Positions 7,452-15,380 of a stretch of 64,000 bases of DNA are shown piece by piece. The stretch is from Chelatococcus asaccharovorans (lineage in GTDB: Bacteria > Pseudomonadota > Alphaproteobacteria > Rhizobiales > Beijerinckiaceae). Within the stretch, counting starts at the first letter, position 1; each line of letters opens with the position of its first letter. The notes under the pieces were generated by a model, which saw only the letters and a program-made list of their open reading frames with translations, was not told where the DNA came from and did no database searches. The stretch lies in contig NZ_QJJK01000002.1 of the NCBI RefSeq assembly GCF_003201475.1, forward strand, positions 558,001 to 622,000, given 5' to 3'. Made by a program: the position numbers and the translations under genes.

Positions 7452-8105
7452 ATGTTTCAGCCTTACACCTGGAACCATGTGTTCTTCATGCTGGGCGGGC
7501 TCGGCACGACCATCTGGCTTGCCGCGATCGCGCTCGTCGGTGGCTCGATCGCCGGATCGATCCTTGCCCTCGTGCGGGTGGCGCATAATCCGCTCCTTCG
7601 CAACGCTGCGCGCCTCTACATCTTCGTGGTGCAGGGCACACCGCTCCTCGTCACCTTGTTCATCGCCTATTTCGGGGCACGCTGGATCGGCATCGATGTC
7701 GCGCCTGTCGTCGCGATCGCGGTGGCCTTCTCCTTCTACGCGGCGGCCTTTCTCGGCGAAATCTGGCGCGGTGCGATCGAATCTGTGCCGCATGGACAGC
7801 GTGAAGGGTCGCATGCGCTTGGCCTCAGCTATGCGGATGCGATGCGCTTCATCATCGTCCCGCAGGCCATCCGCATCGCGACACCGCCGACGGTCGGGTT
7901 CTTTGTCCAATTGATCAAGAACACCTCGCTGGCCTCTGTCGTCGGCATCGTCGAACTCACGCGTACGTCGCAGATCGTCAGCAATGCGACCTTTAAGCCG
8001 CTCGACGTCTATTTGACGGCGGCGACCTTCTACTTCGTCGTGTGTTTTCCGCTTACCCTTCTCAGCCGCTATCTCGAGCGGCGCCTTGGTACCCAAACAA
8101 AGTAA
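7452..8105 (+). CDS. ABC permease, polar-amino-acid type, second subunit
   Basis: This is a 217-residue permease with hydrophobic segments and the coupling loop LGEIWRGAIESVPHGQREGS (about residues 98-117). It starts one base after the stop of the first permease and should form the other half of the channel. The tail AERRLG-like end SRYLERRLG is typical of the HisQ/GlnP family. Its 3' end lies 16 bases before the binding-protein start, so the three genes are one transcription unit. Confidence 0.9.
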   Translation: MFQPYTWNHVFFMLGGLGTTIWLAAIALVGGSIAGSILALVRVAHNPLLRNAARLYIFVVQGTPLLVTLFIAYFGARWIGIDVAPVVAIAVAFSFYAAAFLGEIWRGAIESVPHGQREGSHALGLSYADAMRFIIVPQAIRIATPPTVGFFVQLIKNTSLASVVGIVELTRTSQIVSNATFKPLDVYLTAATFYFVVCFPLTLLSRYLERRLGTQTK

Positions 8106-8121
8106 TTCCAGGAGGAATGCA

Positions 8122-8946
8122 ATGGGCATGTCTGTGATTGGTGGTTATCTCAAAAAGGCGGCCGCTGTCGGTGCCGTCGCGGTGATGATGACGGGGTTCG
8201 CTGCAGGTGTGGCGCAGGCTGCGGACGCGACCGGCAAGGCCTTCGACGACATCATCAAGCGCGGCAAGCTGATCGTCGGCATCTCGCTGTCGACGCCGCC
8301 CTATGGCATGACCGATGCCAACCTGAAGCCGGCGGGCTTCGACGTGGCGATTGCCAAGCTGCTGGCGCGCGACCTCGGCGTCGAGCTCGAGATCGTCGAC
8401 CAGGTGTCGCAGGCGCGCATTCCCAACCTGACGAGCGGCAAGGTGGACATCCTCGTCTCGTCCTTCGGCATCACGGCCGAGCGTGCGAAGGCGGTGATGT
8501 ATTCCAACGCCATCTATGTCGACGAGCAGATGGTCATCGCCCCGGCGAAGTCCAACATCACCAAGCTCGAGGACCTCGTCGGCAAGCGGGTCGGTGTGAC
8601 GCGCTCGACGACGAACGACACGATCATCACCGAGAAGGCCGTCAAGGGCACCAATATCCAGCGCTTCGATGATGATGCCGCGACCAACCAGGCGCTCTTC
8701 TCCGGCCAGGTCGATGCCATCGTCTCCGGCGTCGCGGCCGCCAATGCCATCAACAAGCAGACGCAGGACTTCCAGCGCAAGTTCGCCGTGCGCCAGTCAC
8801 CCATGGGCATCGGCGTGCGCCGTGGCGAATTCGATCTGCTGCAGTGGCTCAATACCGAGGTGATGCTGCTCTGGAACGCGGGTGAGATCCAGGCCGCGCA
8901 GAAGGAATGGCTCGGTATCGTCAACGAGAACCTGCCGCGCTTCTGA
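8122..8946 (+). CDS. Periplasmic substrate-binding protein, family 3
   Basis: This 274-residue solute-binding protein has a Sec signal peptide ending at about VAQA, then the family-3 opening GKLIVGISLSTPPYGM and the phrase GFDVAIAKLLARDLG. It captures the substrate for the permeases at 6779-8105. I chose the ATG at 8122 because a strong CAGGAGGAA site precedes it; a frame opening further upstream overlaps the permease. Its stop is followed by a perfect 9-base hairpin before the aldolase gene. Confidence 0.9.
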   Translation: MGMSVIGGYLKKAAAVGAVAVMMTGFAAGVAQAADATGKAFDDIIKRGKLIVGISLSTPPYGMTDANLKPAGFDVAIAKLLARDLGVELEIVDQVSQARIPNLTSGKVDILVSSFGITAERAKAVMYSNAIYVDEQMVIAPAKSNITKLEDLVGKRVGVTRSTTNDTIITEKAVKGTNIQRFDDDAATNQALFSGQVDAIVSGVAAANAINKQTQDFQRKFAVRQSPMGIGVRRGEFDLLQWLNTEVMLLWNAGEIQAAQKEWLGIVNENLPRF

Positions 8947-8955
8947 TTGATTCCT

Positions 8956-8977
8956 GCGGCGGAGATGGCTCCGCCGC
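8956..8977 (+). other. Intercistronic hairpin after the binding-protein gene
   Basis: GCGGCGGAG (8956-8964) and CTCCGCCGC (8969-8977) form a perfect 9-base-pair stem with an ATGG loop. There is no T-run, so it is more likely an mRNA-stabilising or processing element than a terminator. Confidence 0.55.
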
Positions 8978-8999
8978 TCCTCTCGAAAGGTTTCTTCCC

Positions 9000-10022
9000 A
9001 TGTCCCGCATCACGCTCCGCCAATTGCTTGATCACGCCGCAGAGCATCACTACGGCGTACCTGCCTTCAGCGTGACCAATATGGAGCAGATGCTGGCCGT
9101 GATGGCGGCGGCCGATGCCGTCGACGCGCCCGTCATTCTGCAGGTCGGCACCAAGGCCCGCGCCTATGCCGGTGACATCATGATCGAGCATCTGTTCGAG
9201 GCGCTCATCAAGATGTACCCGCATGTGCCGCTCTGCATCCACCAGGATCACGGCAACAGCGAAGCGACCTGCGCGACGGCTTTGCAGCGCAAATTCACCT
9301 CCGTGATGATGGACGGCTCGCTGCAGGAGGACGGCAAGACAGCCTCCGATTTCGACTACAACGTCCGCGTCACCGCCTCGGTCTCGCGCTTCGCCCATTT
9401 CATGGGCGCTTCGGTGGAGGGTGAAATCGGTGTGCTCGGCAAGCTCGAGAATGGCCGCGACGAGCGGCTGCTGACGGATCCCGACCAGGCGGTCGCCTTC
9501 GTGAAGGCAACCAAGGTTGATGCGCTCGCCATCGCCATGGGCACCTCCCACGGTGCCTACAAGTTCTCGCGCAAGCCGGATGGCGAGGTGTTGGCCATGG
9601 ATCGTCTGGAGGAGATCCATCGCCGCCTGCCGGATACGCATCTCGTCATGCACGGGTCCTCATCGGTTCCGCAGGAATTGCAGGACATCATGAACAAATA
9701 CGGCGCGAATATCCCGCAGACCTGGGGCGTGCCGATCGAGGAGATCCAGCGCGGCATTCGCCACGGGGTGCGCAAGGTCAATATCGACACCGACAACCGC
9801 ATGGCGCTGATCGGCCAGATCCGCCGCGTTATGCAGGAGGATCCGGGCGAGTTCGACATTCGCAACATGATGAAGCCCGGCATGGATGCCATCAGCAAGC
9901 TGTGCCGCCAGCGGCTGGAGGAGTTCAATACGGCGGGGCAGGGATCGAAGATCAAGGTCGTTCCGATGGCCGATATGGCGCGCCGCTACGCGTCGGGCGC
10001 GCTGGACCCGAAGATCAACTAA
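9000..10022 (+). CDS. Class II fructose-bisphosphate aldolase, Calvin-cycle type
   Basis: This zinc-dependent aldolase (340 residues) closely follows the CbbA/Fba class II sequence from MSRITLRQLLDHAAEH onward. It has the catalytic and metal motif HQDHG (about residues 81-85), GTSHGAYKFSRKP and the zinc ligand in VMHGSS. Compared with CbbA proteins, the loop before LLTDPDQ is about 15 residues shorter. A second aldolase beside the LacD-type enzyme is unusual. It may cleave a different phosphorylated intermediate or recycle the triose products. It lies between the binding protein and ATPase genes of the importer. Confidence 0.9.
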   Translation: MSRITLRQLLDHAAEHHYGVPAFSVTNMEQMLAVMAAADAVDAPVILQVGTKARAYAGDIMIEHLFEALIKMYPHVPLCIHQDHGNSEATCATALQRKFTSVMMDGSLQEDGKTASDFDYNVRVTASVSRFAHFMGASVEGEIGVLGKLENGRDERLLTDPDQAVAFVKATKVDALAIAMGTSHGAYKFSRKPDGEVLAMDRLEEIHRRLPDTHLVMHGSSSVPQELQDIMNKYGANIPQTWGVPIEEIQRGIRHGVRKVNIDTDNRMALIGQIRRVMQEDPGEFDIRNMMKPGMDAISKLCRQRLEEFNTAGQGSKIKVVPMADMARRYASGALDPKIN

Positions 10023-10044
10023 CGGCGTATTCGCAGAGCATTGC

Positions 10045-10782
10045 ATGACCGAGATGATGATCGAGGCCGCCGGCCTCAACAAATACTTCTCCGATTTTCA
10101 CGTTTTGCGGAACATCGATCTGCAGGTGAAGAGCGGCGAACGGGTCGTGCTGTGCGGGCCATCCGGATCGGGGAAATCCACCCTGATCCGTTGCCTCAAC
10201 GGCCTTGAGCTCCACCAGGGCGGCAAGCTCGCGGTGTGCGGGATCGCCCTGACGAATACCCGCAGGTCGATCGATCTCGTGCGTCGCCGTACGGGCATGG
10301 TCTTTCAGAATTTCAACCTTTTCCCCCATATGACGGCCGTCGAGAACTGCATGATCGCGCCGATGCGCGTCAGGGGGCTGACGCGCGAGGAAGCGCGCGC
10401 GGTGGCCGAGACCTATCTCCGGCGCGTCCATGTCGAGGATCAGATCAACAAATATCCCGCGCAGCTCTCGGGCGGGCAGCAGCAGCGTGTCGCGATTGCC
10501 CGGGCGCTCGCGATGAGCCCGGACGTGATGTTGTTCGATGAGCCGACCTCGGCGCTTGATCCCGAGATGGTCGGCGAGGTGCTGGACACGATGACCGAGA
10601 TTGCCAGTGAGGGCACCACGATGATCTGCGTGACCCATGAAATGGGCTTTGCCCGGAAGATCGCGGATCGCGTCGTCTTCATGGATGCCGGAGCGATCGT
10701 CGAGACCGCACCGCCGGAAGAATTCTTCACACAGTCACGGACGCCGCGTGCGCGCGAGTTTCTCTCCTGGGTGATGCACTGA
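10045..10782 (+). CDS. ABC transporter ATPase, polar-amino-acid type (GlnQ-like)
   Basis: This 245-residue ATPase energises the importer encoded at 6779-8946. Walker A is GPSGSGKST (about residues 38-46), the signature is LSGGQQQR, and Walker B MLFDEPTSALDPE is followed by the switch histidine in CVTHEMGF. The start at 10045 is 22 bases after the aldolase stop. Its last 48 bases overlap the oppositely oriented 3' end of the GntR regulator gene. Confidence 0.92.
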   Translation: MTEMMIEAAGLNKYFSDFHVLRNIDLQVKSGERVVLCGPSGSGKSTLIRCLNGLELHQGGKLAVCGIALTNTRRSIDLVRRRTGMVFQNFNLFPHMTAVENCMIAPMRVRGLTREEARAVAETYLRRVHVEDQINKYPAQLSGGQQQRVAIARALAMSPDVMLFDEPTSALDPEMVGEVLDTMTEIASEGTTMICVTHEMGFARKIADRVVFMDAGAIVETAPPEEFFTQSRTPRAREFLSWVMH

Positions 10783-11547
10783 GCCGTCACCAGCCTCATC
10801 CAGCGGATGGTTGGGGGCATTGAACGGCTCCCGCTCCAGGTGATGCACGTCCGTCACGGCCGCGCGCGCCTGATAGAGATGGTGGCGCATATAGGCGGCG
10901 GCGCATTCGCCGTCCTGGGCGAGAACGGCATCAAAAACCTTGCCATGCTCTTCGACGACCCGATTGCGCCGGGCCGGGGAGCGCTCGCGGGCGAGTTCGA
11001 GGCCGATCGCCATGGTGCTGACGACGGGGCGGCGCAGATCGTTCAGCAGCGACGGAAAATAGTCGTTGCCGGTCGCCTCGGCGATGACCTCATGGAAGGC
11101 GATATCCTCTTCCGTCCCCAGATGGCCGCCCTGGATTGCCGCGCGCAGGGCCTCGATCGTGTCGCGCATGCGCTTGAGCTGGTGGTTCGTCCGCCGGCTG
11201 GCAGCAAGACGCGCGGCTTCCGCCTCCAGCACGATGCGCGGCTCGAAGGTTCTGAGGTAGCCGGAGAGCTCGGTGGCGCTGACGAGTTCCGGCAGGCGGC
11301 TGGATGGACGATGGGACACGAAGGTGCCGATCCCCCGGCGGGCCTGGACAAGCCCATCCGCCTGCAGACGCATCAAGGCCTCGCGGATCACCGGCCGCGA
11401 TACTTCGAAAGCCAAAGACAGCTCGGCTTCCGATGGCAGCTTGTCGCCCTCGCCATAATTGTCGGCGAGAATCTGTTCAAGAATCTGCCCGTAGATGATT
11501 TCGCCCAGGCGCTCCTTGCGCGCGGGCCGAATCGTGGAAGCTTTCAT
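10735..11547 (-). CDS. GntR-family regulator with FCD domain
   Basis: This 270-residue repressor has an N-terminal winged helix (LPSEAELSLAFEVSRPVIRE) and a C-terminal FadR-type ligand domain (FCD, from about residue 95). I chose the ATG at 11547 (MKASTIRP); the frame stays open further upstream without family similarity. It converges on the sugar-kinase/transport operon and overlaps its last gene by 48 bases. It is the only regulator in that island and so the likely ligand of the twin operators at 4644 and 6681. The effector is probably an acid or phosphosugar of the pathway. Confidence 0.88.
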   Translation of the reverse strand: MKASTIRPARKERLGEIIYGQILEQILADNYGEGDKLPSEAELSLAFEVSRPVIREALMRLQADGLVQARRGIGTFVSHRPSSRLPELVSATELSGYLRTFEPRIVLEAEAARLAASRRTNHQLKRMRDTIEALRAAIQGGHLGTEEDIAFHEVIAEATGNDYFPSLLNDLRRPVVSTMAIGLELARERSPARRNRVVEEHGKVFDAVLAQDGECAAAYMRHHLYQARAAVTDVHHLEREPFNAPNHPLDEAGDGSVHHPGEKLARTRRP

Positions 11548-11867
11548 AGCGAACAACGCGGCCAATCTGTTTAATCTGCTCCATGATACGATAACAGGCG
11601 CAGGAGGTCCAAGCGCTCGATGATGTTGCTTGACCCTGTCTGCGACCGATGCGGCCGCCTGATTTATCTGATGAAGACTGATCGTTGACGGGCTGGATGG
11701 GGCCTGCCCCGCCCAGGGATTGAAGGTCGGTCCGACGACCTCATTCCGCCTGCGCCTCTGCCAACCGTCAGTTGCGAGCGGTGCGAACCAAGATCCCGTC
11801 TTGGTCAAGGCGACGAAGCGTTCGGCCTTCTCATGGATTATTTATACGACGCTCGATCTCGAAGTTG
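11548..11867. other. Upstream region of the GntR gene, no recognised gene
   Basis: This 320-base stretch holds the GntR promoter region on the minus strand and leads into gene remnants on the plus strand. I saw no clear operator matching the twin elements and no coding similarity. Confidence 0.4.
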
Positions 11868-12138
11868 CCGCCCGGCAACATGGCGGTGATTGGCAGGAAC
11901 CTGATCGCCTTTGCAATGGGACAGGGCGACGACCGCGTCGTCATCGATCTGGCGAGCGCCAGCGCGACCATGGCCGATATCCGCAACGCCCGCGCCACGG
12001 GGGTTGAGTTGCCGGCCGGCAACGCCCTCGATCGTGCAGGACGCCCGACGACCGTGGCGGCTGATGTCGCGGCGCTCCTGCCGCGCGATGGCAATGTCGG
12101 CTCTCTGCTCGGGCTCATCGTGGAACTTTTAGCCGGGG
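11868..12138 (+). pseudogene. Internal fragment of an Ldh_2-type malate/lactate dehydrogenase
   Basis: About 90 residues read like the middle of the YiaK/Ldh_2 NAD-dependent dehydrogenase family: IGRNLIAFAMGQGDD, VVIDLASASATMADIR, ALDRAGRPTT, then VGSLLGLIVELLAG. The N-terminal half and the C-terminus are missing. There is no proper start, and the frame runs directly into the next remnant. I infer a decayed gene truncated at both ends. Confidence 0.65.
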
Positions 12139-12498
12139 TTGCCGGGCTGGCACGGCTCGGGGGCGGGGCACTGGCAGCGGCTCTGGCTGGAGCGCGAGCC
12201 GGACGCCGTGGTCGTCGAACAGGACGACTGGACGAACCCCGATCGGGACAGCTGGCTGACGCGTCTCGACGAGGCCTTGTCCGGCGTGGACGAGGCGATG
12301 CTGATCGCCCACAGTCTCGGGGGTGATCCTGGTCGCGCATCACGCGGCGACGCGACCCTATTCGCCGGTGCGCGCCGCGCTGCTGGTCGCCCCCGGTGAT
12401 GCGGATCTGCATGCGCCGACCAACCCGCCGATAACGAGCTTCGCACCCGTTCCGCGCACGCGCTTGCCCTATCCGTCCACGATGGTGGTGAGCCGCAC
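12136..12498 (+). pseudogene. Frameshifted RBBP9/YdeN-type serine hydrolase
   Basis: The first frame reads LPGWHGSGAGHWQRLW, VEQDDWTNPDRDSWLTRLDEA and the nucleophile elbow AHSLG, the hallmarks of RBBP9-like alpha/beta hydrolases. At a five-G run (12319-12323) the frame breaks. The family pattern continues in another frame as VILVAHHA, then ALLVAPGDAD and SFAPVPRTRLPYPS. The C-terminus with the catalytic histidine is lost near 12500. It is not expected to give an active enzyme. Confidence 0.75.
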
Positions 12499-12503
12499 GT
12501 CCC

Positions 12504-12701
12504 GATCAGCTTTTTGCCGTTGGCCTTGCCTTCTTCGATTCAACGGGGTTTCGCGAAGATGGCACGCCGTTTCCGCGGCAGGGACGCGCGACAGTGTCGT
12601 TCGTTCGTGCCAAGGTGGGTGACGCCTTCGTGGCCAACCACAGCCACATGTCGCTGATGCGCGGCACGCCCGCCTCGTCCCACGGAAACAGGGAAGCCTG
12701 A
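12504..12701 (+). pseudogene. C-terminal remnant of an NTF2/SnoaL-like (AtzH-type) protein
   Basis: The frame ending at TGA 12699-12701 reads FFDSTGFREDGTPFPRQGRA, then FVANHSHMSLMRG. This resembles the C-terminal half of small NTF2-like proteins that often neighbour amidase-type genes. No start or N-terminal half is visible; the upstream part has been replaced by the RBBP9 remnant. The stop overlaps the ATG of the next gene (TGATG), so the original intact gene was probably translationally coupled to it. The family assignment is from remembered patterns only. Confidence 0.45.
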
Positions 12702-14290
12702 TGGACTACGCCCTTCCATATCCCTCGCAACGCACGCCGGTCCTCGGCCGCAATGTCGTCGCCACGTCGCAGCCGCTGGCGGCACAGGCCGGCCTCCAGA
12801 TGCTGGCGCGCGGGGGCAATGCCGTCGACGCCGCCATCGCCGCGGCGATGGTGCTGACGGTCGTCGAGCCGACCGGTTGCGGCATCGGCAGCGATGCCTT
12901 CGCCATCCTGTGGGACGGCCAGGATTTGCACGGCCTCAACGCGTCCGGCCGGGCGCCGGCGGCCTGGACGCAGGAGCGCTTCGCGCATCTCAAGCAGATG
13001 CCGGAACAGGGCTGGGACAGTGTGACCGTGCCGGGCGCCGTCTCGGCCTGGATCGCGCTCTGGGAACGGTTTGGAAGCCTGCCGCTCGCGGATATCGCGG
13101 CGCCGGCCATCGGCTATGCGCGCGACGGCTTTCCGCTCAGCCCCATCATTGCCGTGCAATGGGGGCTGGGCGCGCGCCGGCTCGGCAAGGAGCCCGGCTT
13201 TGCGGAAGCCTTCATGCCCGGGGGCGGTGTCCCCAAGGCCGGAGAGATCGTGCGCCTGCCCGACCATGCGCGCACGCTTGAGGCCATTGTGGCGAGCAAG
13301 GGCGAGGACTTCTATCGCGGCGAGCTGGCCGGGCGCATGGTGGCGCATGGCGCGGCGCACGGCGGCGCGATGACCCTGGATGATCTCGCCGCCCACAAGG
13401 TCGACTGGGTCGGCACGGTGTCGCAGCGCTTCGGCGACGCGACGGTGCATGAAATCCCGCCGAACGGGCAGGGCATCGCGACGCTCATCGGGCTGGCGAT
13501 TCTTGACGTGCTCGGCATCGGCGACAAGCCGGTCGACGACATCGAGACGCTGCATCTGGCGATCGAGGCGACCAAATCCGCGCTCGTCGATATTGCCGCC
13601 CATGTCTCCGATATCGAGACGATGCGGGCGCGGCCCGCGGACCTGCTCGATCCGGCCTATATCGCCGCGCGGGCTAGCCTGATCGACCGGAATCGCGCCG
13701 GCGATCCCGGACATGGCACCCCGCGTCCCGGCGGCACGGTCTATCTCGCGACGGCCGATGCCGCCGGTCGCATGGTGTCGTTCATCCAGTCCAATTTTGC
13801 CGGCTTCGGTTCGGGCGTTGTCGTGCCCGGAACGGGGATCAGCCTGCAGAACCGCGGCAAGGGGTTCAGCCTCAAGCCGGATCATCCCAATGTGGTTGCA
13901 CCGCGCAAGCGTCCCTTCCACACCATCATCCCGGGCTTCGTCACCGATCACGGGGGCAACCCGCTGATGGCCTTCGGCGTGATGGGCGGCCCCATGCAGG
14001 CGCAGGGGCATCTGCAGATGGCGCTGCGTATCCTGCGCTATGGCCAGAACCCGCAAGCGGCGGCCGACGCGCCGCGCTGGCGCGTCATGCACGGGCGTTC
14101 GGTGTCCGTCGAAGCGAGCTTCGACCCCGCGCTCGTCGAGGGTCTGCGTCAGCGTGGTCACGAGGTCGTGGTCGAGACGCCGGATGCGGTCTTCGGCTTT
14201 GGCGGTGCACAGGCGATCCTGCGTAACGGGCCGTTGTCCTATGTCGCCGGCTCCGATCCGCGTAAGGACGGCCAGGCGGTCGCGTTCTAG
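12701..14290 (+). CDS. Gamma-glutamyltransferase-family Ntn hydrolase
   Basis: This 529-residue protein has the GGT fold signature (LARGGNAVDAAIAAAMVL near the N-terminus). GGTs self-cleave before a catalytic threonine and transfer or hydrolyse gamma-glutamyl groups, or in some branches cleave acyl amides. The usual TTH(F/Y)SVVD is here GGTVYLATAD, with the threonine at the homologous position (T346) but without the second Thr and the His, so specificity may differ. No signal peptide is visible, suggesting a cytoplasmic enzyme. It is read opposite to the hydantoinase/oxoprolinase operon downstream. Confidence 0.85.
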   Translation: MDYALPYPSQRTPVLGRNVVATSQPLAAQAGLQMLARGGNAVDAAIAAAMVLTVVEPTGCGIGSDAFAILWDGQDLHGLNASGRAPAAWTQERFAHLKQMPEQGWDSVTVPGAVSAWIALWERFGSLPLADIAAPAIGYARDGFPLSPIIAVQWGLGARRLGKEPGFAEAFMPGGGVPKAGEIVRLPDHARTLEAIVASKGEDFYRGELAGRMVAHGAAHGGAMTLDDLAAHKVDWVGTVSQRFGDATVHEIPPNGQGIATLIGLAILDVLGIGDKPVDDIETLHLAIEATKSALVDIAAHVSDIETMRARPADLLDPAYIAARASLIDRNRAGDPGHGTPRPGGTVYLATADAAGRMVSFIQSNFAGFGSGVVVPGTGISLQNRGKGFSLKPDHPNVVAPRKRPFHTIIPGFVTDHGGNPLMAFGVMGGPMQAQGHLQMALRILRYGQNPQAAADAPRWRVMHGRSVSVEASFDPALVEGLRQRGHEVVVETPDAVFGFGGAQAILRNGPLSYVAGSDPRKDGQAVAF

Positions 14291-14319
14291 AGCATGCTGA
14301 TTTTATCCGGAACCACCAT

Positions 14320-14361
14320 GTCATTTCCGGGCTCCTCGCTGATGCGAGGCCCCGGAATGAC
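14320..14361. repeat. Intergenic palindromic repeat, possible GGT terminator
   Basis: The arms GTCATTTCCGGGCTCCTCGC and GCGAGGCCCCGGAATGAC form an imperfect hairpin just after the GGT gene. The preceding sequence GCATGCTGATTT recurs almost unchanged at 45355-45366, ahead of a similar CGGAATGAC-type stretch. This suggests a dispersed repeat family. Confidence 0.5.
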
Positions 14362-14430
14362 GGCGGGATTCCATATCAACACCGCATCCTCTAGGTCTCC
14401 TCGCCTTGACCCCTCGTCATCGTCCGGGAC

Positions 14431-14598
14431 ATGCGTATGTCTGCTCCAGTCCTCACCGTCACGCCCGCGGATGGCCTGATCGACCTTCCGCGCCGGATCG
14501 TCGTCGCCGGGCTCAAGCCTGACGAACTCGTGTCCATCACCGCGCACACCCGGCGGCGCGGCGTGCTCGATTTCCTGGCATCCTGCGCGAAGGCCTGA
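14431..14598 (+). pseudogene. Remnant of a BAAT/acyl-CoA thioester hydrolase-type gene
   Basis: A 55-codon frame starts like the N-terminal domain of acyl-CoA thioester hydrolase / BAAT-family proteins: LTVTPADGLIDLPRRIVVAG then SITAHTRRRGVL. It then jumps to DFLASCAKA and a stop, which looks like the distant C-terminal end of the same family. The family is normally about 400 residues. A large internal deletion is the simplest explanation. Confidence 0.6.
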
Positions 14599-14632
14599 GC
14601 GGCGCCGGCGTTACGCGGTCGACCGCGACGGG

Positions 14633-15376
14633 TTAGGCGCGGTTCGGACCACCGATCCCGGACTGCGCCCGGTTCATGTAGATCATCGCGTAGCCTTCGC
14701 GGATGGCACGTGTGATCTCATCGAGGCGACCGTCGATATGGGCCTGCAGCATCGTCCGCGCGAGCGCGGGATTTCTGGCAGCGACCGCATCGAGGATTGC
14801 ACTGTGCTCGCTCTGCGTCTGCGTGCGGCGGCCGTGCTCCATGTTGACCCAGCGTATGAAGCGGATCCGCGCATTGATGGCCCGCAGGGTGTGCTGCATC
14901 TCGGCATTGCCCGAGAGCGCCGCCATCCGCTCGTGGAAGGCCTCATCGAGCGCAACGAGATCATTGACCGTCCGCGCCGGATCCTCCTTCCGGCTGACGG
15001 CGAGGAAGTCGCGGATCTCTTGCAGTTGCTCTTCGGTGGCGCGCTCCACGGCCAGTTCTGCCAACGCGATCTCGAGCTTTTGGCGCATCTCGTAGAGGTC
15101 GAACACCTCCTTGACGTCGAGGGACCGCCGAAAAAAGCCCTTGCCGGCCACAAAGACGAGAAAGCCGTCGGAAACGAGCCTGTTGAGGGCTTCCCGGAGA
15201 GGCGTGCGGCTTACGCCGAAACGGCGCGCAAGCTCGACCTCATTGACCCGGTCCCCCGGCAACAGCTCGAAGCGGATGGCGAGTTCCCTGAGCTGCGCAT
15301 AAACGCGCTCGACGATGCTCGTCTGGTCCTCATCGGCCATCGCGACCTCGCTCAATGGTCTGTTGTTCATCGCCAT
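14633..15376 (-). CDS. GntR-family regulator with FCD domain
   Basis: This 247-residue regulator has a winged helix (ELARRFGVSRTPLREALNRL, about residues 48-67) and a FadR-type FCD ligand domain, which usually binds a carboxylate effector through a metal site. It lies four bases downstream of the M24 peptidase gene, in the same direction. It is therefore probably the last gene of the importer-HyuA-HyuB-peptidase operon and its own regulator. An ATG at residue 13 (MADEDQTS) could be the true start. Confidence 0.88.
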   Translation of the reverse strand: MAMNNRPLSEVAMADEDQTSIVERVYAQLRELAIRFELLPGDRVNEVELARRFGVSRTPLREALNRLVSDGFLVFVAGKGFFRRSLDVKEVFDLYEMRQKLEIALAELAVERATEEQLQEIRDFLAVSRKEDPARTVNDLVALDEAFHERMAALSGNAEMQHTLRAINARIRFIRWVNMEHGRRTQTQSEHSAILDAVAARNPALARTMLQAHIDGRLDEITRAIREGYAMIYMNRAQSGIGGPNRA

Positions 15377-15380
15377 GGCA

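Noticed and set aside
6706-7914. 402-codon plus-strand frame across two permease genes
   Set aside because: It is an out-of-frame reading of two permease genes that have clear membrane segments and ribosome binding sites.
11772-12326. Intact hypothetical gene between GntR and GGT
   Set aside because: The coding similarity starts and stops mid-family and changes frame. It is better described as remnants of separate genes.
12506-14161. Long open frame on the minus strand opposite the GGT gene
   Set aside because: Its translation is rich in Arg, His and Asp with no family motif. It mirrors the GGT codons, as expected in GC-rich DNA.
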